Under the pieces are notes generated by a model. That model made no database searches. It had not been told where the DNA came from and saw only the letters and a list, made by a program, of their open reading frames with translations. The position numbers and the translations under genes are program-made. Below are positions 17,871 to 25,570 of a DNA stretch of 64,000 bases, in pieces. Position 1 is the stretch's first letter; each line of letters begins with the position of its first letter. Origin of the DNA: Methanoregula sp. UBA247 (GTDB lineage: Archaea > Halobacteriota > Methanomicrobia > Methanomicrobiales > Methanospirillaceae); assembly GCA_002495055.1 (NCBI GenBank), contig DADR01000039.1, positions 35,388 through 99,387 of the forward strand, in the 5' to 3' direction.

Positions 17871-18698
17871 TTAAAGTGTGATTATCACACCATATACTTT
17901 TTCAATGGTTTCGGCATGGATCCTGAAACAGTCCTCCAGGGTAATCAGATTGTCCCGGAGCAGCTGGTTGGTATACCGAGGTACTGATTTTGGACCGATA
18001 ACCGCACCAGGCCGTGAGTTTTCATCCATAAAATCACTCTCCATCGTAAACGCCCGGCGTTCGCGAATAAGCTGTGGTATGGCTTCATGTTTTGCGATCA
18101 GCGAGGGGTGGAGTGGTGTATCTGGAGAACCGTAGTGTTTTACTACACGTTCTACCGGGAATCCTGCCATCCGTGCCATTCCGGCAACATCTGTACACGG
18201 TCCGCTTTCTGCATGGATCTGCAGCGCGCATTCGCATTCAGCAGCACAGCACAGGGCATGTTCGAGAATTTCGTTGGATGCATTCCAGACTTCCGGGCTT
18301 ACCTCATAATGAGGTCGTCCGCTTTTCAGGGCAACTGCTTTTCCTTCTACTACATATGCTGCAGCACAATCAATCCCGGCTTTCATAACATCAATTGCAT
18401 CCGTCAGTGGCATGCGTTCAGAAAGCCTGCTGATCTCAGCGGGATGAACTCCGAGCACCGGAAATACTACAACACCAGTTTCTTCAATCATCTCTGCAAC
18501 GCGGAGTGTCTCATCAAAAACTGCTACATAATCTGCACCGCAGGAGGGATGGACAGACAATGACCAGGAAGGTTTTGAGACAAGCAGGATGTGCGTACCT
18601 CCAGCCCGAAAAAAGTCTTTTGCTGCCTCTAATCCCCGTCCGTTTACCGGGTCGATATGGATGTGATCATCCGTGACGGGAAATTTCGGTGATTGCAT
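17871..18698 (-). CDS. TatD-related metal-dependent hydrolase (COG1099-like)
   Basis: A 275-residue TIM-barrel hydrolase with the metal motif DDHIHID near the start and further likely ligands in VLGVHPAEIS, QIHAESG and VVKHYG, ending in a TME-SDF block that supplies the last aspartate. The archaeal COG1099 group resembles TatD nucleases; the substrate is unknown. The ATG at 18698 is preceded by GGAG five bases upstream, so the longer frame reaching 18770 is rejected. It overlaps the end of mptD by 32 bases and is the last gene of the rfcS-mcm-mptD operon. Confidence 0.85.
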   Translation of the reverse strand: MQSPKFPVTDDHIHIDPVNGRGLEAAKDFFRAGGTHILLVSKPSWSLSVHPSCGADYVAVFDETLRVAEMIEETGVVVFPVLGVHPAEISRLSERMPLTDAIDVMKAGIDCAAAYVVEGKAVALKSGRPHYEVSPEVWNASNEILEHALCCAAECECALQIHAESGPCTDVAGMARMAGFPVERVVKHYGSPDTPLHPSLIAKHEAIPQLIRERRAFTMESDFMDENSRPGAVIGPKSVPRYTNQLLRDNLITLEDCFRIHAETIEKVYGVIITL

Positions 18699-19023
18699 AA
18701 CACTCCACAATGTGCATGAAGGGATATCCGTCCTGTGGAACAAGCCTTGCCCTGCAAAACGTAAACCCAACCCGTGTTACAATTTCCACATCAAACATGA
18801 GCCCGGACAGTTCGCTATACCCGAATGTGTTTTCTTTCATCAGATCTCGGTCAAGTCTGACCGTGATCTCTTCCACGAATGGCTGGAGGATCACGGCTTG
18901 TTCAATAGCACTCTCAACGCTTGCAGCAGATTTCCGGGAAATGGGGGTACCAACCCACTGGTGGTAGAGTGCACCCAGCTTTATCCCGGCCTCAAAAATT
19001 ACCCGTTCCCGGTCAGTTATCAT
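18667..19023 (-). CDS. mptD: dihydroneopterin aldolase, MptD family
   Basis: A 118-residue archaeal dihydroneopterin aldolase (DUF372/MJ1585 type), which cleaves 7,8-dihydroneopterin to 6-hydroxymethyl-7,8-dihydropterin in the methanopterin pathway. The family pattern ERVIFEAGIKLGALYHQWVG and the late MHIVECYAITE block are clear. The start is the ATG at 19023 just behind AGGAGGGGAGG, a strong ribosome site; a TTG at 19041 is not needed. It lies 14 bases after mcm. Confidence 0.92.
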   Translation of the reverse strand: MITDRERVIFEAGIKLGALYHQWVGTPISRKSAASVESAIEQAVILQPFVEEITVRLDRDLMKENTFGYSELSGLMFDVEIVTRVGFTFCRARLVPQDGYPFMHIVECYAITEISRHG

Positions 19024-19037
19024 TGTCCTCCCCTCCT

Positions 19038-21149
19038 TCAAATCAGCTGCAGGATCCCCAGTTTGGGTTCCATTGCCTCTCCTGATCGGACGAGCATATC
19101 GATTCCTGCTTCAACCTTATCCCGTGAAAATCCTTTTGACACCACGAGATCAACAACCTGATCCTTCGAAGCACGCCTCCCTTCACCGCCAATATCTCGA
19201 ATTGCATCCTTAATCACGCGGACTATATCACGCTTCTCCTTGGATATGCCTGTTGCGATCTTATCAATATCAAAGCTTCCGGTCCTTGCATCGTAGGCAA
19301 TCTGGCGCAGACAGGCATCAACAATATGAATTACCCGTTCAGCATCGTGCTGCTCGATAGTATCCGAGAGCCGTATACGTGCACTCGCTTCCGCAAGCCT
19401 GACGAGTGCCTCGAGTTGTCGGGCTGTGACCGGTACCGGTTTATTCTGTTCAGCAATCCCTCTGAGTTTGAGGTAATAACCGACGAGGGCATCTTTTGCC
19501 TCAGTGGATAGTATGGGGAAGCAGGATCGTTTTGAATACGCGACATATTTGCGGAAAAGCGGCGGATCGATATCCGGCATCACCGGTTTGAGTTGTTCCT
19601 GTATGTATTCATCAGTAATACCCGGAATAGGTGTCTTCCTGTGCTGAGCGATCAGTTCACCGATTCCATGTGATTTGAGGATATGTTCGGCAATGGCGAG
19701 GTCCCGCTTCTGTTCAGGCTGGTCAGTCATGATGAATATGAGATCAAACCGGGAAAGCAGGGAGGGGGGCATATTGATCTGGTCGGAAATATCTCCATAC
19801 ATATCAAACCTGCCGTATTTCGGGTTAGCTGCCCCAAGGAGGGCACAGCGTGATTTGAGCGTTGCTGTAATCCCGGCTTTTGCAACACTGATAGATTGTT
19901 GTTCCATTGCTTCATGCAGGGCGGAACGGTCCTCTTTTTGCATTTTGTCCATTTCATCAACCGCACAGACTCCCATATCAGCAAGGACAAGGGCACCTGC
20001 TTCCAATGTCCAGCGCCCCTCCCCAAATTCATCTTTAACAGCGGTTGCAGTTAAACCGGCTGAAGTTGAGGATTGACCGCTGGTATAGATTGCCCGAGGT
20101 GAGAGTTTTACAACATAACGAAGCAGCTGGCTTTTTGCAATACCCGGGTCCCCGATAAGCAACACATGAATATCGCCGCGAAGATGGCTGCCATCCGGCA
20201 TCTCCTTTGCAATACCTCCGAAAAGCTGGAGAGCTATTGCCTCTTTGACATCCTCACTACCATAAATTGTAGGTGCGATAGAATGGGTGATCTTCCGGTA
20301 TATCAGTGGATCACTGCTAAGTGCTTTAATCGTATCCTCATCTTTTTCATCGATCTCCACTTCCTCAAATTCCTTCTCTGCGATCTCGATGGAGTTGCAT
20401 TCCAGAAAGATGTCAAAGACCGTGCTTTTTTCCCCTTTGACGATCCTCTGCATCGAACGGAGAATCCCATTAATTATAACCCGGTCACCTGGTGCCACCT
20501 TGCCGGAAAGGTCGTCAGTCACATCTACATCAAGAGTCTGCGGTTGCTCGCCACCCCGTAAACCCTCGGGAGATTCCTGAATCCGGAGCTTTTGTGAATC
20601 GACAAACTTCGAGCGTTTAGGCAACAGTTCCAGTTTTTTGAATGAACAGCCTTCTGTTGCGCATCCATCCGGCTCGATAAATTTTCCGTATTTCTGTTTT
20701 TTAATCGTGAAATGACCTGCGGGGCATTTGAAGGCTGCTTCAATAACTCGTGGCCTGACTTCCGTGGTCTTGCGCAGGATACCTTCAACTGAGAGGAATC
20801 TGTTGATGTCATCAGACCTGATATTACGGATACCAACTTTTATTGGGAGATTAGTGAACCTGATGTTTATACCCTTAGGCTCTTTTCCGTCCTTTACCCT
20901 GATCAGCTGGCTGTTTTTTATTGCGTCCCAGACGTCTTCGAGGACTTTACCAGGATTTTCTAAAAGTTCGTCTGCAAGGGCGATGCCTGCTTTACCAAAC
21001 CGTTCAACATCCCGGTAGTCAATATAAAGGGAACGTTTATGGGGATATTCGCGGGAGATCTCACCTATCTCTTTTTTATATTTACTTTTTAGTAACCTGC
21101 TCCAGTTTTCAGTCTTATCAGTATCGTACAGGTCCGGTGTTTTCTCCAT
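19038..21149 (-). CDS. mcm: MCM replicative DNA helicase
   Basis: A 703-residue archaeal minichromosome maintenance helicase, the hexameric motor that unwinds DNA at forks. The N-terminal OB domain carries a zinc site (Cys142, His146, Cys163, Cys168), Walker A is GDPGIAKS at 333-340, Walker B is VCAVDEMDKM near 395, the arginine finger lies in SRFDLIF, and a C-terminal winged helix follows (from about 625). No intein is present. The ATG at 21149 follows GGTGAG and lies 10 bases after rfcS; a longer frame to 21260 runs inside rfcS and is rejected. Confidence 0.97.
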   Translation of the reverse strand: MEKTPDLYDTDKTENWSRLLKSKYKKEIGEISREYPHKRSLYIDYRDVERFGKAGIALADELLENPGKVLEDVWDAIKNSQLIRVKDGKEPKGINIRFTNLPIKVGIRNIRSDDINRFLSVEGILRKTTEVRPRVIEAAFKCPAGHFTIKKQKYGKFIEPDGCATEGCSFKKLELLPKRSKFVDSQKLRIQESPEGLRGGEQPQTLDVDVTDDLSGKVAPGDRVIINGILRSMQRIVKGEKSTVFDIFLECNSIEIAEKEFEEVEIDEKDEDTIKALSSDPLIYRKITHSIAPTIYGSEDVKEAIALQLFGGIAKEMPDGSHLRGDIHVLLIGDPGIAKSQLLRYVVKLSPRAIYTSGQSSTSAGLTATAVKDEFGEGRWTLEAGALVLADMGVCAVDEMDKMQKEDRSALHEAMEQQSISVAKAGITATLKSRCALLGAANPKYGRFDMYGDISDQINMPPSLLSRFDLIFIMTDQPEQKRDLAIAEHILKSHGIGELIAQHRKTPIPGITDEYIQEQLKPVMPDIDPPLFRKYVAYSKRSCFPILSTEAKDALVGYYLKLRGIAEQNKPVPVTARQLEALVRLAEASARIRLSDTIEQHDAERVIHIVDACLRQIAYDARTGSFDIDKIATGISKEKRDIVRVIKDAIRDIGGEGRRASKDQVVDLVVSKGFSRDKVEAGIDMLVRSGEAMEPKLGILQLI

Positions 21150-21159
21150 ATTTTTTACC

Positions 21160-22128
21160 TCACCTGCACTTCTGTGAAGAGAGGACGAACCTGGCGATGA
21201 GTGCCTCCATCTGAATATCACTGTTTGCACCCTCAGAGAGCCGGAAGTCAGTTTCACCAAGATGGTCGATAAGCTCTACTTTTAATCCCCGGTTCATATC
21301 CCTTTTAATGATGGCACGGTAACATTGGTTGATCAGCTCATTAGGAGCAATACCGCGTTCGTGGAGAAGGGCTGCAAGAACGGATTCTGCTCCATCAAAG
21401 TCTCCCTCAAGAGAGAATTTCAGAAGATCTTCAATTTCATCCGGCCGTGCGGTAGAAGTTATTGCATACACCATCTTCTCGTCAATCATGGAGCTCAGGA
21501 TTGCTGCACCCTGAAGTGCATTGATTGCTTTCCGCATATCCCCCTGAGCAATATAGACAATCGCATTCAATGCTTCTGGTGTTATGGAAAGACCCTCGCG
21601 GCCAGCGATTCGCCGCGCTTCTTCTTTTACCGCATCCGGACTAAGAGGTTTAAACCGGTAAATTGCACATCTGCTCTGGATCGGATCAATAATCTTGGAC
21701 GAATAATTACAGGAAAGGATGAACCGGCAGGTCTGTGCATAGCTCTCCATAGTCCTTCGAAGAGCTGCCTGTGCATCGGTGGTGAGTGCATCAGCCTCGT
21801 CCAGAAAGAGGATTTTAAAGGTTGCTTCTCCAAGGGGATTCGTGCGTGCGAATTGTTTGATCTGGTTACGCACTACATCAATACCCCGTTCATCAGAGGC
21901 GTTCAGTTCACGGAAATTCATCTGCCACGAATCCTTAAAAAATTCATGCGCAAGCGTCACTGCCGCAGTTGTTTTGCCGACACCGGCACTTCCTGTGAAA
22001 AGGAGGTGGGGAAGAGTTCCACTCTTCACATAGGACGATAATCGCTCCACTATTTCGTCCTGCCCGACAATATCTGCGAGTTTTGACGGTCGATATTTTT
22101 CAATCCAGATTGTATGATTATCTTCCAT
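21160..22128 (-). CDS. rfcS: replication factor C small subunit
   Basis: The 322-residue canonical archaeal clamp-loader small subunit, which loads PCNA onto primed DNA. It opens with WIEKYRP and VGQDEIVERL, has Walker A GSAGVGKTT, Walker B LFLDEADAL, and the SRC arginine-finger motif (QSRCAIYRF). It heads the operon rfcS-mcm-mptD-TatD-like, and its start codon overlaps no gene; a divergent surface-protein gene lies about 150 bases away. Confidence 0.96.
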   Translation of the reverse strand: MEDNHTIWIEKYRPSKLADIVGQDEIVERLSSYVKSGTLPHLLFTGSAGVGKTTAAVTLAHEFFKDSWQMNFRELNASDERGIDVVRNQIKQFARTNPLGEATFKILFLDEADALTTDAQAALRRTMESYAQTCRFILSCNYSSKIIDPIQSRCAIYRFKPLSPDAVKEEARRIAGREGLSITPEALNAIVYIAQGDMRKAINALQGAAILSSMIDEKMVYAITSTARPDEIEDLLKFSLEGDFDGAESVLAALLHERGIAPNELINQCYRAIIKRDMNRGLKVELIDHLGETDFRLSEGANSDIQMEALIARFVLSSQKCR

Positions 22129-22275
22129 GGGTTTCTCTCATCCTTGTGTTACTGTTTAACTCTGGAGCGTATTGTATGGATAGTCATTACATGGTATTTT
22201 CGAATTGAGGAAAATCACGTGCTCTTTTTTATGAATGTCATAATGTTTATCATAAGGGTTTTGAAATTACTTTCC

Positions 22276-23304
22276 ATGCACGGAAAATTTATTGTACTCA
22301 CTTTTGTCATCGTTTTTATGGTTGTTGCTCCTGTGGCTGGCAACATCGTAAAGATTGCTCCCGGAGCTCCGGTTTTTATCGGTGAGAGTAATCTGGATAT
22401 CTCTAAGGCTTTGAGCGGGTGCCATACAATTGCATGGTGGCAAAATGGGACAAATACCAGCGCGCCTCCTGATAAAAATATTACCTTATATGAGCAAAAT
22501 ACCGTTTCGGATGTAATCTCGCACTACAACATCAGTCCAAATGTTTTTACCGGTTATACAGGTACTTGGTATTGCAATGATAAAAAACCCCCAAAAGTAG
22601 TTTTTGAAGTCCTTGAGCCGGAACTTGACATTAAAGTTTGGGATCTCGACCATAACCAGGATATTAGTGGGAAGTCAGTCCCGGTCTCCACGAAAATTAC
22701 CTATAGGGTTGATACTAATCTGTTCTATGCGCTCAAGCCATTAAACCGTCCTGATATCAATCCATCAGATTCGTTTTTTACCGTTTCTTTGACAGATTCT
22801 TTCGGCCAGAATACCAGCAATATTTATACCGGGAGCGCCGGAAAGCCGAACACTCAGATCCTCCCCTTTGATAAACAACCGTTTATAACAGAATCCCCAT
22901 TCTACTGGAAAAATGGAAAAGACTGGGATCGCAGCGCGCGAAATGCGAATGGTGAACCACTCTATACCTCTCCCTCATATACCTTCACCATAAGCCAGAA
23001 TCTCAATCACATGCAGGAATCCTACAGGCTGAACAGTATTACTGATTTTACTGGGAGGATAACCCAGGCAAAAACGATCACCTTCGTTAAAGACAACGTA
23101 TCTGCTACGACACAGGTTACCATGCAACCGGTCCTGACAACCCTGCCTGTAATGACCCCAGTTTCATCAGAGACTGATGGGATAACTGCCATTACCACTT
23201 CATCTCCTGTCGCAGAGAAAACAACCTATTCACCTGTTGCGGAATGGATACCTCTGCTCGGTATCGCAATAGCGGGATTGTTCATTATCTCAAGGAACCG
23301 GTAG
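22276..23304 (+). CDS. DUF3821 cell-surface protein with C-terminal membrane anchor
   Basis: A 342-residue exported protein. The signal peptide (KFIVLTFVIVFMVVAPVAG) is followed by the DUF3821 opening KIAPGAPVFIGESNLDIS and a cysteine-containing beta domain, then a Thr/Pro/Ser-rich stalk (about 260-315) and a final membrane helix WIPLLGIAIAGLFII. Such proteins are frequent in Methanomicrobiales and coat the cell. The ATG at 22276 gives a standard signal peptide; a TTTATCATA box 19-27 bases upstream fits a leaderless promoter. Starts further upstream (from 22114) are less likely. Confidence 0.8.
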   Translation: MHGKFIVLTFVIVFMVVAPVAGNIVKIAPGAPVFIGESNLDISKALSGCHTIAWWQNGTNTSAPPDKNITLYEQNTVSDVISHYNISPNVFTGYTGTWYCNDKKPPKVVFEVLEPELDIKVWDLDHNQDISGKSVPVSTKITYRVDTNLFYALKPLNRPDINPSDSFFTVSLTDSFGQNTSNIYTGSAGKPNTQILPFDKQPFITESPFYWKNGKDWDRSARNANGEPLYTSPSYTFTISQNLNHMQESYRLNSITDFTGRITQAKTITFVKDNVSATTQVTMQPVLTTLPVMTPVSSETDGITAITTSSPVAEKTTYSPVAEWIPLLGIAIAGLFIISRNR

Positions 23305-23366
23305 GATTGTTTTATTCCAATTTTTTTTAAGGATATACTTTCAATACATGAGAAACGGAGCCGTTT

Positions 23367-23909
23367 ATGAATTTTAAAAATTTTTTTTGGATAGTTTTCA
23401 TCATTTCAGGATTAATCCTACCCGTTATGGCTGCAGATGAAATGAACCAGACTGAAAATCCTTGGTACTGGTATAACAAAGCTGTTGACCTGGCAAATGA
23501 AGGAAAATACCAGGAAGCGTTACAGGCAAATGAACAGGCGCTGGCCATAAACGAGAGTATACCGCTTGCACAGGCAAATAAAGCAGGAATACTCGTTCAA
23601 CTTGGCAGGTACGATGAGGCGATCATGGCAGCTGACAAGGCTCTCGCAATTAAGGCTAATACTACTGTTGCATTTGCTGTAGCATATTCGAATAAAGGCG
23701 ATGCGCTTCGTCATCTCGGAAGGATAGAGGAAGCAAACGCCGCATTTGCAAAAGCGTTCGAGCTTGATAAGAGCCTTGTACCCCCGGTTTTAACCTCACT
23801 CTCCGTGCCTGCGACAACACCCAAATCTCCCCCCCTATGGTTCACTGCACCAGTTGCTATCACGCTCGTGCTGATTTTCTGCAGTTACTTCCTTCGGATA
23901 AGGGAATAA
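23367..23909 (+). CDS. exported TPR protein with C-terminal membrane helix
   Basis: A 180-residue protein with a signal peptide (ending near PVMAADE, residue 23), two to three TPR units between about 28 and 135 (NPWYWYNKAVDLANEGKY, AQANKAGILVQLGRYDEAI), and a C-terminal helix APVAITLVLIFCSYFL that anchors it to the membrane. It probably displays a small scaffold on the outer face of the cell. It follows the DUF3821 gene on the same strand with 62 bases between. Confidence 0.85.
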   Translation: MNFKNFFWIVFIISGLILPVMAADEMNQTENPWYWYNKAVDLANEGKYQEALQANEQALAINESIPLAQANKAGILVQLGRYDEAIMAADKALAIKANTTVAFAVAYSNKGDALRHLGRIEEANAAFAKAFELDKSLVPPVLTSLSVPATTPKSPPLWFTAPVAITLVLIFCSYFLRIRE

Positions 23910-24047
23910 TCCTGTATCTTTCTTTGTTCTCTTTTGAAGGTTATTGTTGGAGGGCATTACTCTCGAACCAGAGAACCATTCTGATACGATGAAATTTGGC
24001 ACGGACTATATCTTGAATACGATTACCTGATAATTCTGATATAACCT

Positions 24048-24818
24048 ATGGAAGGCACAGTAAGGGTATTTGCCGGGGAGTATGCTGGTTGCACACTAAC
24101 AGTACCGGATGATGAAAATCAGAGTCCGGCATGGGTGGTAACACCGGGTGGTGCTTATTGCCGTTTTATGTTTCTATCTGGTACTCTCACTGAGGTTACC
24201 GACATTGGGGATATGGTGCATTCCCGCATAGCTGATCCGACAGGTGTATTCAATCTGGTGATTGGCGGTAGAAATACCACACTCGCGGAAACATTCAGGA
24301 AACTTTCCGTGCCCTCCTTTGTTACGGTCATAGGGAGAGCCCAGATGTACCTGAAGGAGGGCAGGGTATCGTTATCCGTGCGTCCTGATAGTATCCAGAA
24401 TGTAAATCGTCAGGTGCGTGACCAGTGGGTACTGGCAACAGCTCACGCGACACTTGGGCGTCTTTTCCTGATGAATCATGCCATACAGGGTAGATGTACA
24501 GATCGCCGTATTCTTGTTGCGTTTAACCACTACTCAATAACGAAAACAAGGCTACGGGAACTCGCAGTAATGGTTGAAAGTGTAGTACAGGCTGTCCGTC
24601 CTTTGGGATGTGATTCTTCTGTCTCACCCGATGTACGCACGCTGGTTATAGAGTTCATGCAGGCAGGAAGCGGGCCACGGGGGATTTCAGTAGATGATAT
24701 TATTGAGCAGGCTGCGATGCGCGGTGTATTCCAGGAGGCCGTTCTCGCTGCGATTGAATCGCTCATCATTGATGATGAATGCTACCAGCCTAAAAAGGGA
24801 TTTGTAAAACTGTTATGA
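24048..24818 (+). CDS. OB-fold protein of the RPA-associated family (COG3390)
   Basis: A 256-residue protein of the archaeal RPA-associated group: an OB-fold (about residues 50-125, with FMFLSGTLTEVTDIGD and SFVTVIGRAQMYL) followed by a C-terminal winged helix (ISVDDIIEQAAMRGVFQEAVLAAIESL, given in part). In haloarchaea its relatives are co-transcribed with an RPA gene and bind the single-stranded DNA protein. Here no RPA gene lies upstream. It overlaps the phosphoesterase gene by four bases (ATGA). Confidence 0.85.
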   Translation: MEGTVRVFAGEYAGCTLTVPDDENQSPAWVVTPGGAYCRFMFLSGTLTEVTDIGDMVHSRIADPTGVFNLVIGGRNTTLAETFRKLSVPSFVTVIGRAQMYLKEGRVSLSVRPDSIQNVNRQVRDQWVLATAHATLGRLFLMNHAIQGRCTDRRILVAFNHYSITKTRLRELAVMVESVVQAVRPLGCDSSVSPDVRTLVIEFMQAGSGPRGISVDDIIEQAAMRGVFQEAVLAAIESLIIDDECYQPKKGFVKLL

Positions 24819-25570
24819 ATCTGGAATTTTTTAGTAACGGCCCGGCACTGGTTATTGAAGGTGAAGAGCGATTATTGGTTGTTGCAGACACCCATTTTGG
24901 TATTGAGGCAGATCTCGCAGCGCATGGTCTGCATTTCAGGAGCCACAGTGCTGATCGACTCGAACGTTTATTGAAAATTATTGATGCTGCAGACCCGGAT
25001 ATGCTGATACTGCTCGGAGATATCAAACATAGCATCCCTTCGCTTACCCGGCAGGAGTATTATGAAATGCCCGGGATTCTCGAGGCCATTCGCAGTCGCA
25101 TCCCTCTTAAGGTATTTCCCGGCAACCATGACATTGGTATCGAACGATATCTTCTCGATACCGAGCTCCAGCCAAGAGATGGAGTAATCCTTGATGGCGT
25201 CGGATACCTTCATGGACATATGTACCCTTCCCCACAGCTTGCAGGGCCCCTGATTGTTATCGGGCACCATCATCCCCTGTTCTTGCTGAAAGATGAAGTG
25301 GGATGCTCTCTTCAGGCCCCGGCATACCTGCGGGCAGGCCTTGATACAAAAGGACTGGGACTGGATATGCATCAAAATAACCTTTCACCCCCCCGTGTAC
25401 TGTTCATGCCCGCTTTTAACGAGATCGCTGGTTACGATATCCTTCAGATTATCAATAATCCGTTTTCACCATTTTCACGATTCATAAAAAAAGAGGAAGC
25501 CGAGATCATCCTTGCCGACGGGACATACATCGGTCCACTTAGCTTGCAGCAATCAGATGAAACCGATTGA
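24815..25570 (+). CDS. RPA-operon metallophosphoesterase (COG1407)
   Basis: A 251-residue calcineurin-like phosphoesterase. The metal-binding series is VVADTHFGIEADL, LILLGDIKHS, PGNHDIG, and GHHHPLF near residue 148, all required ligands being present. The COG1407 group lies in RPA operons of haloarchaea (Rpe proteins), which suggests a role in DNA or nucleotide processing; the substrate is unproven. It is coupled at both ends: four-base overlap upstream, 14-base overlap with lhr downstream. Confidence 0.88.
   Translation: MNLEFFSNGPALVIEGEERLLVVADTHFGIEADLAAHGLHFRSHSADRLERLLKIIDAADPDMLILLGDIKHSIPSLTRQEYYEMPGILEAIRSRIPLKVFPGNHDIGIERYLLDTELQPRDGVILDGVGYLHGHMYPSPQLAGPLIVIGHHHPLFLLKDEVGCSLQAPAYLRAGLDTKGLGLDMHQNNLSPPRVLFMPAFNEIAGYDILQIINNPFSPFSRFIKKEEAEIILADGTYIGPLSLQQSDETD

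Noticed and set aside
19038..21149. Intein in MCM or RfcS
   Set aside because: Both proteins have normal length and uninterrupted motifs.
21149..21260. Longer N-terminus for MCM
   Set aside because: The extra 37 codons lie inside the rfcS coding region and read like an out-of-frame translation; GGTGAG precedes the ATG at 21149.
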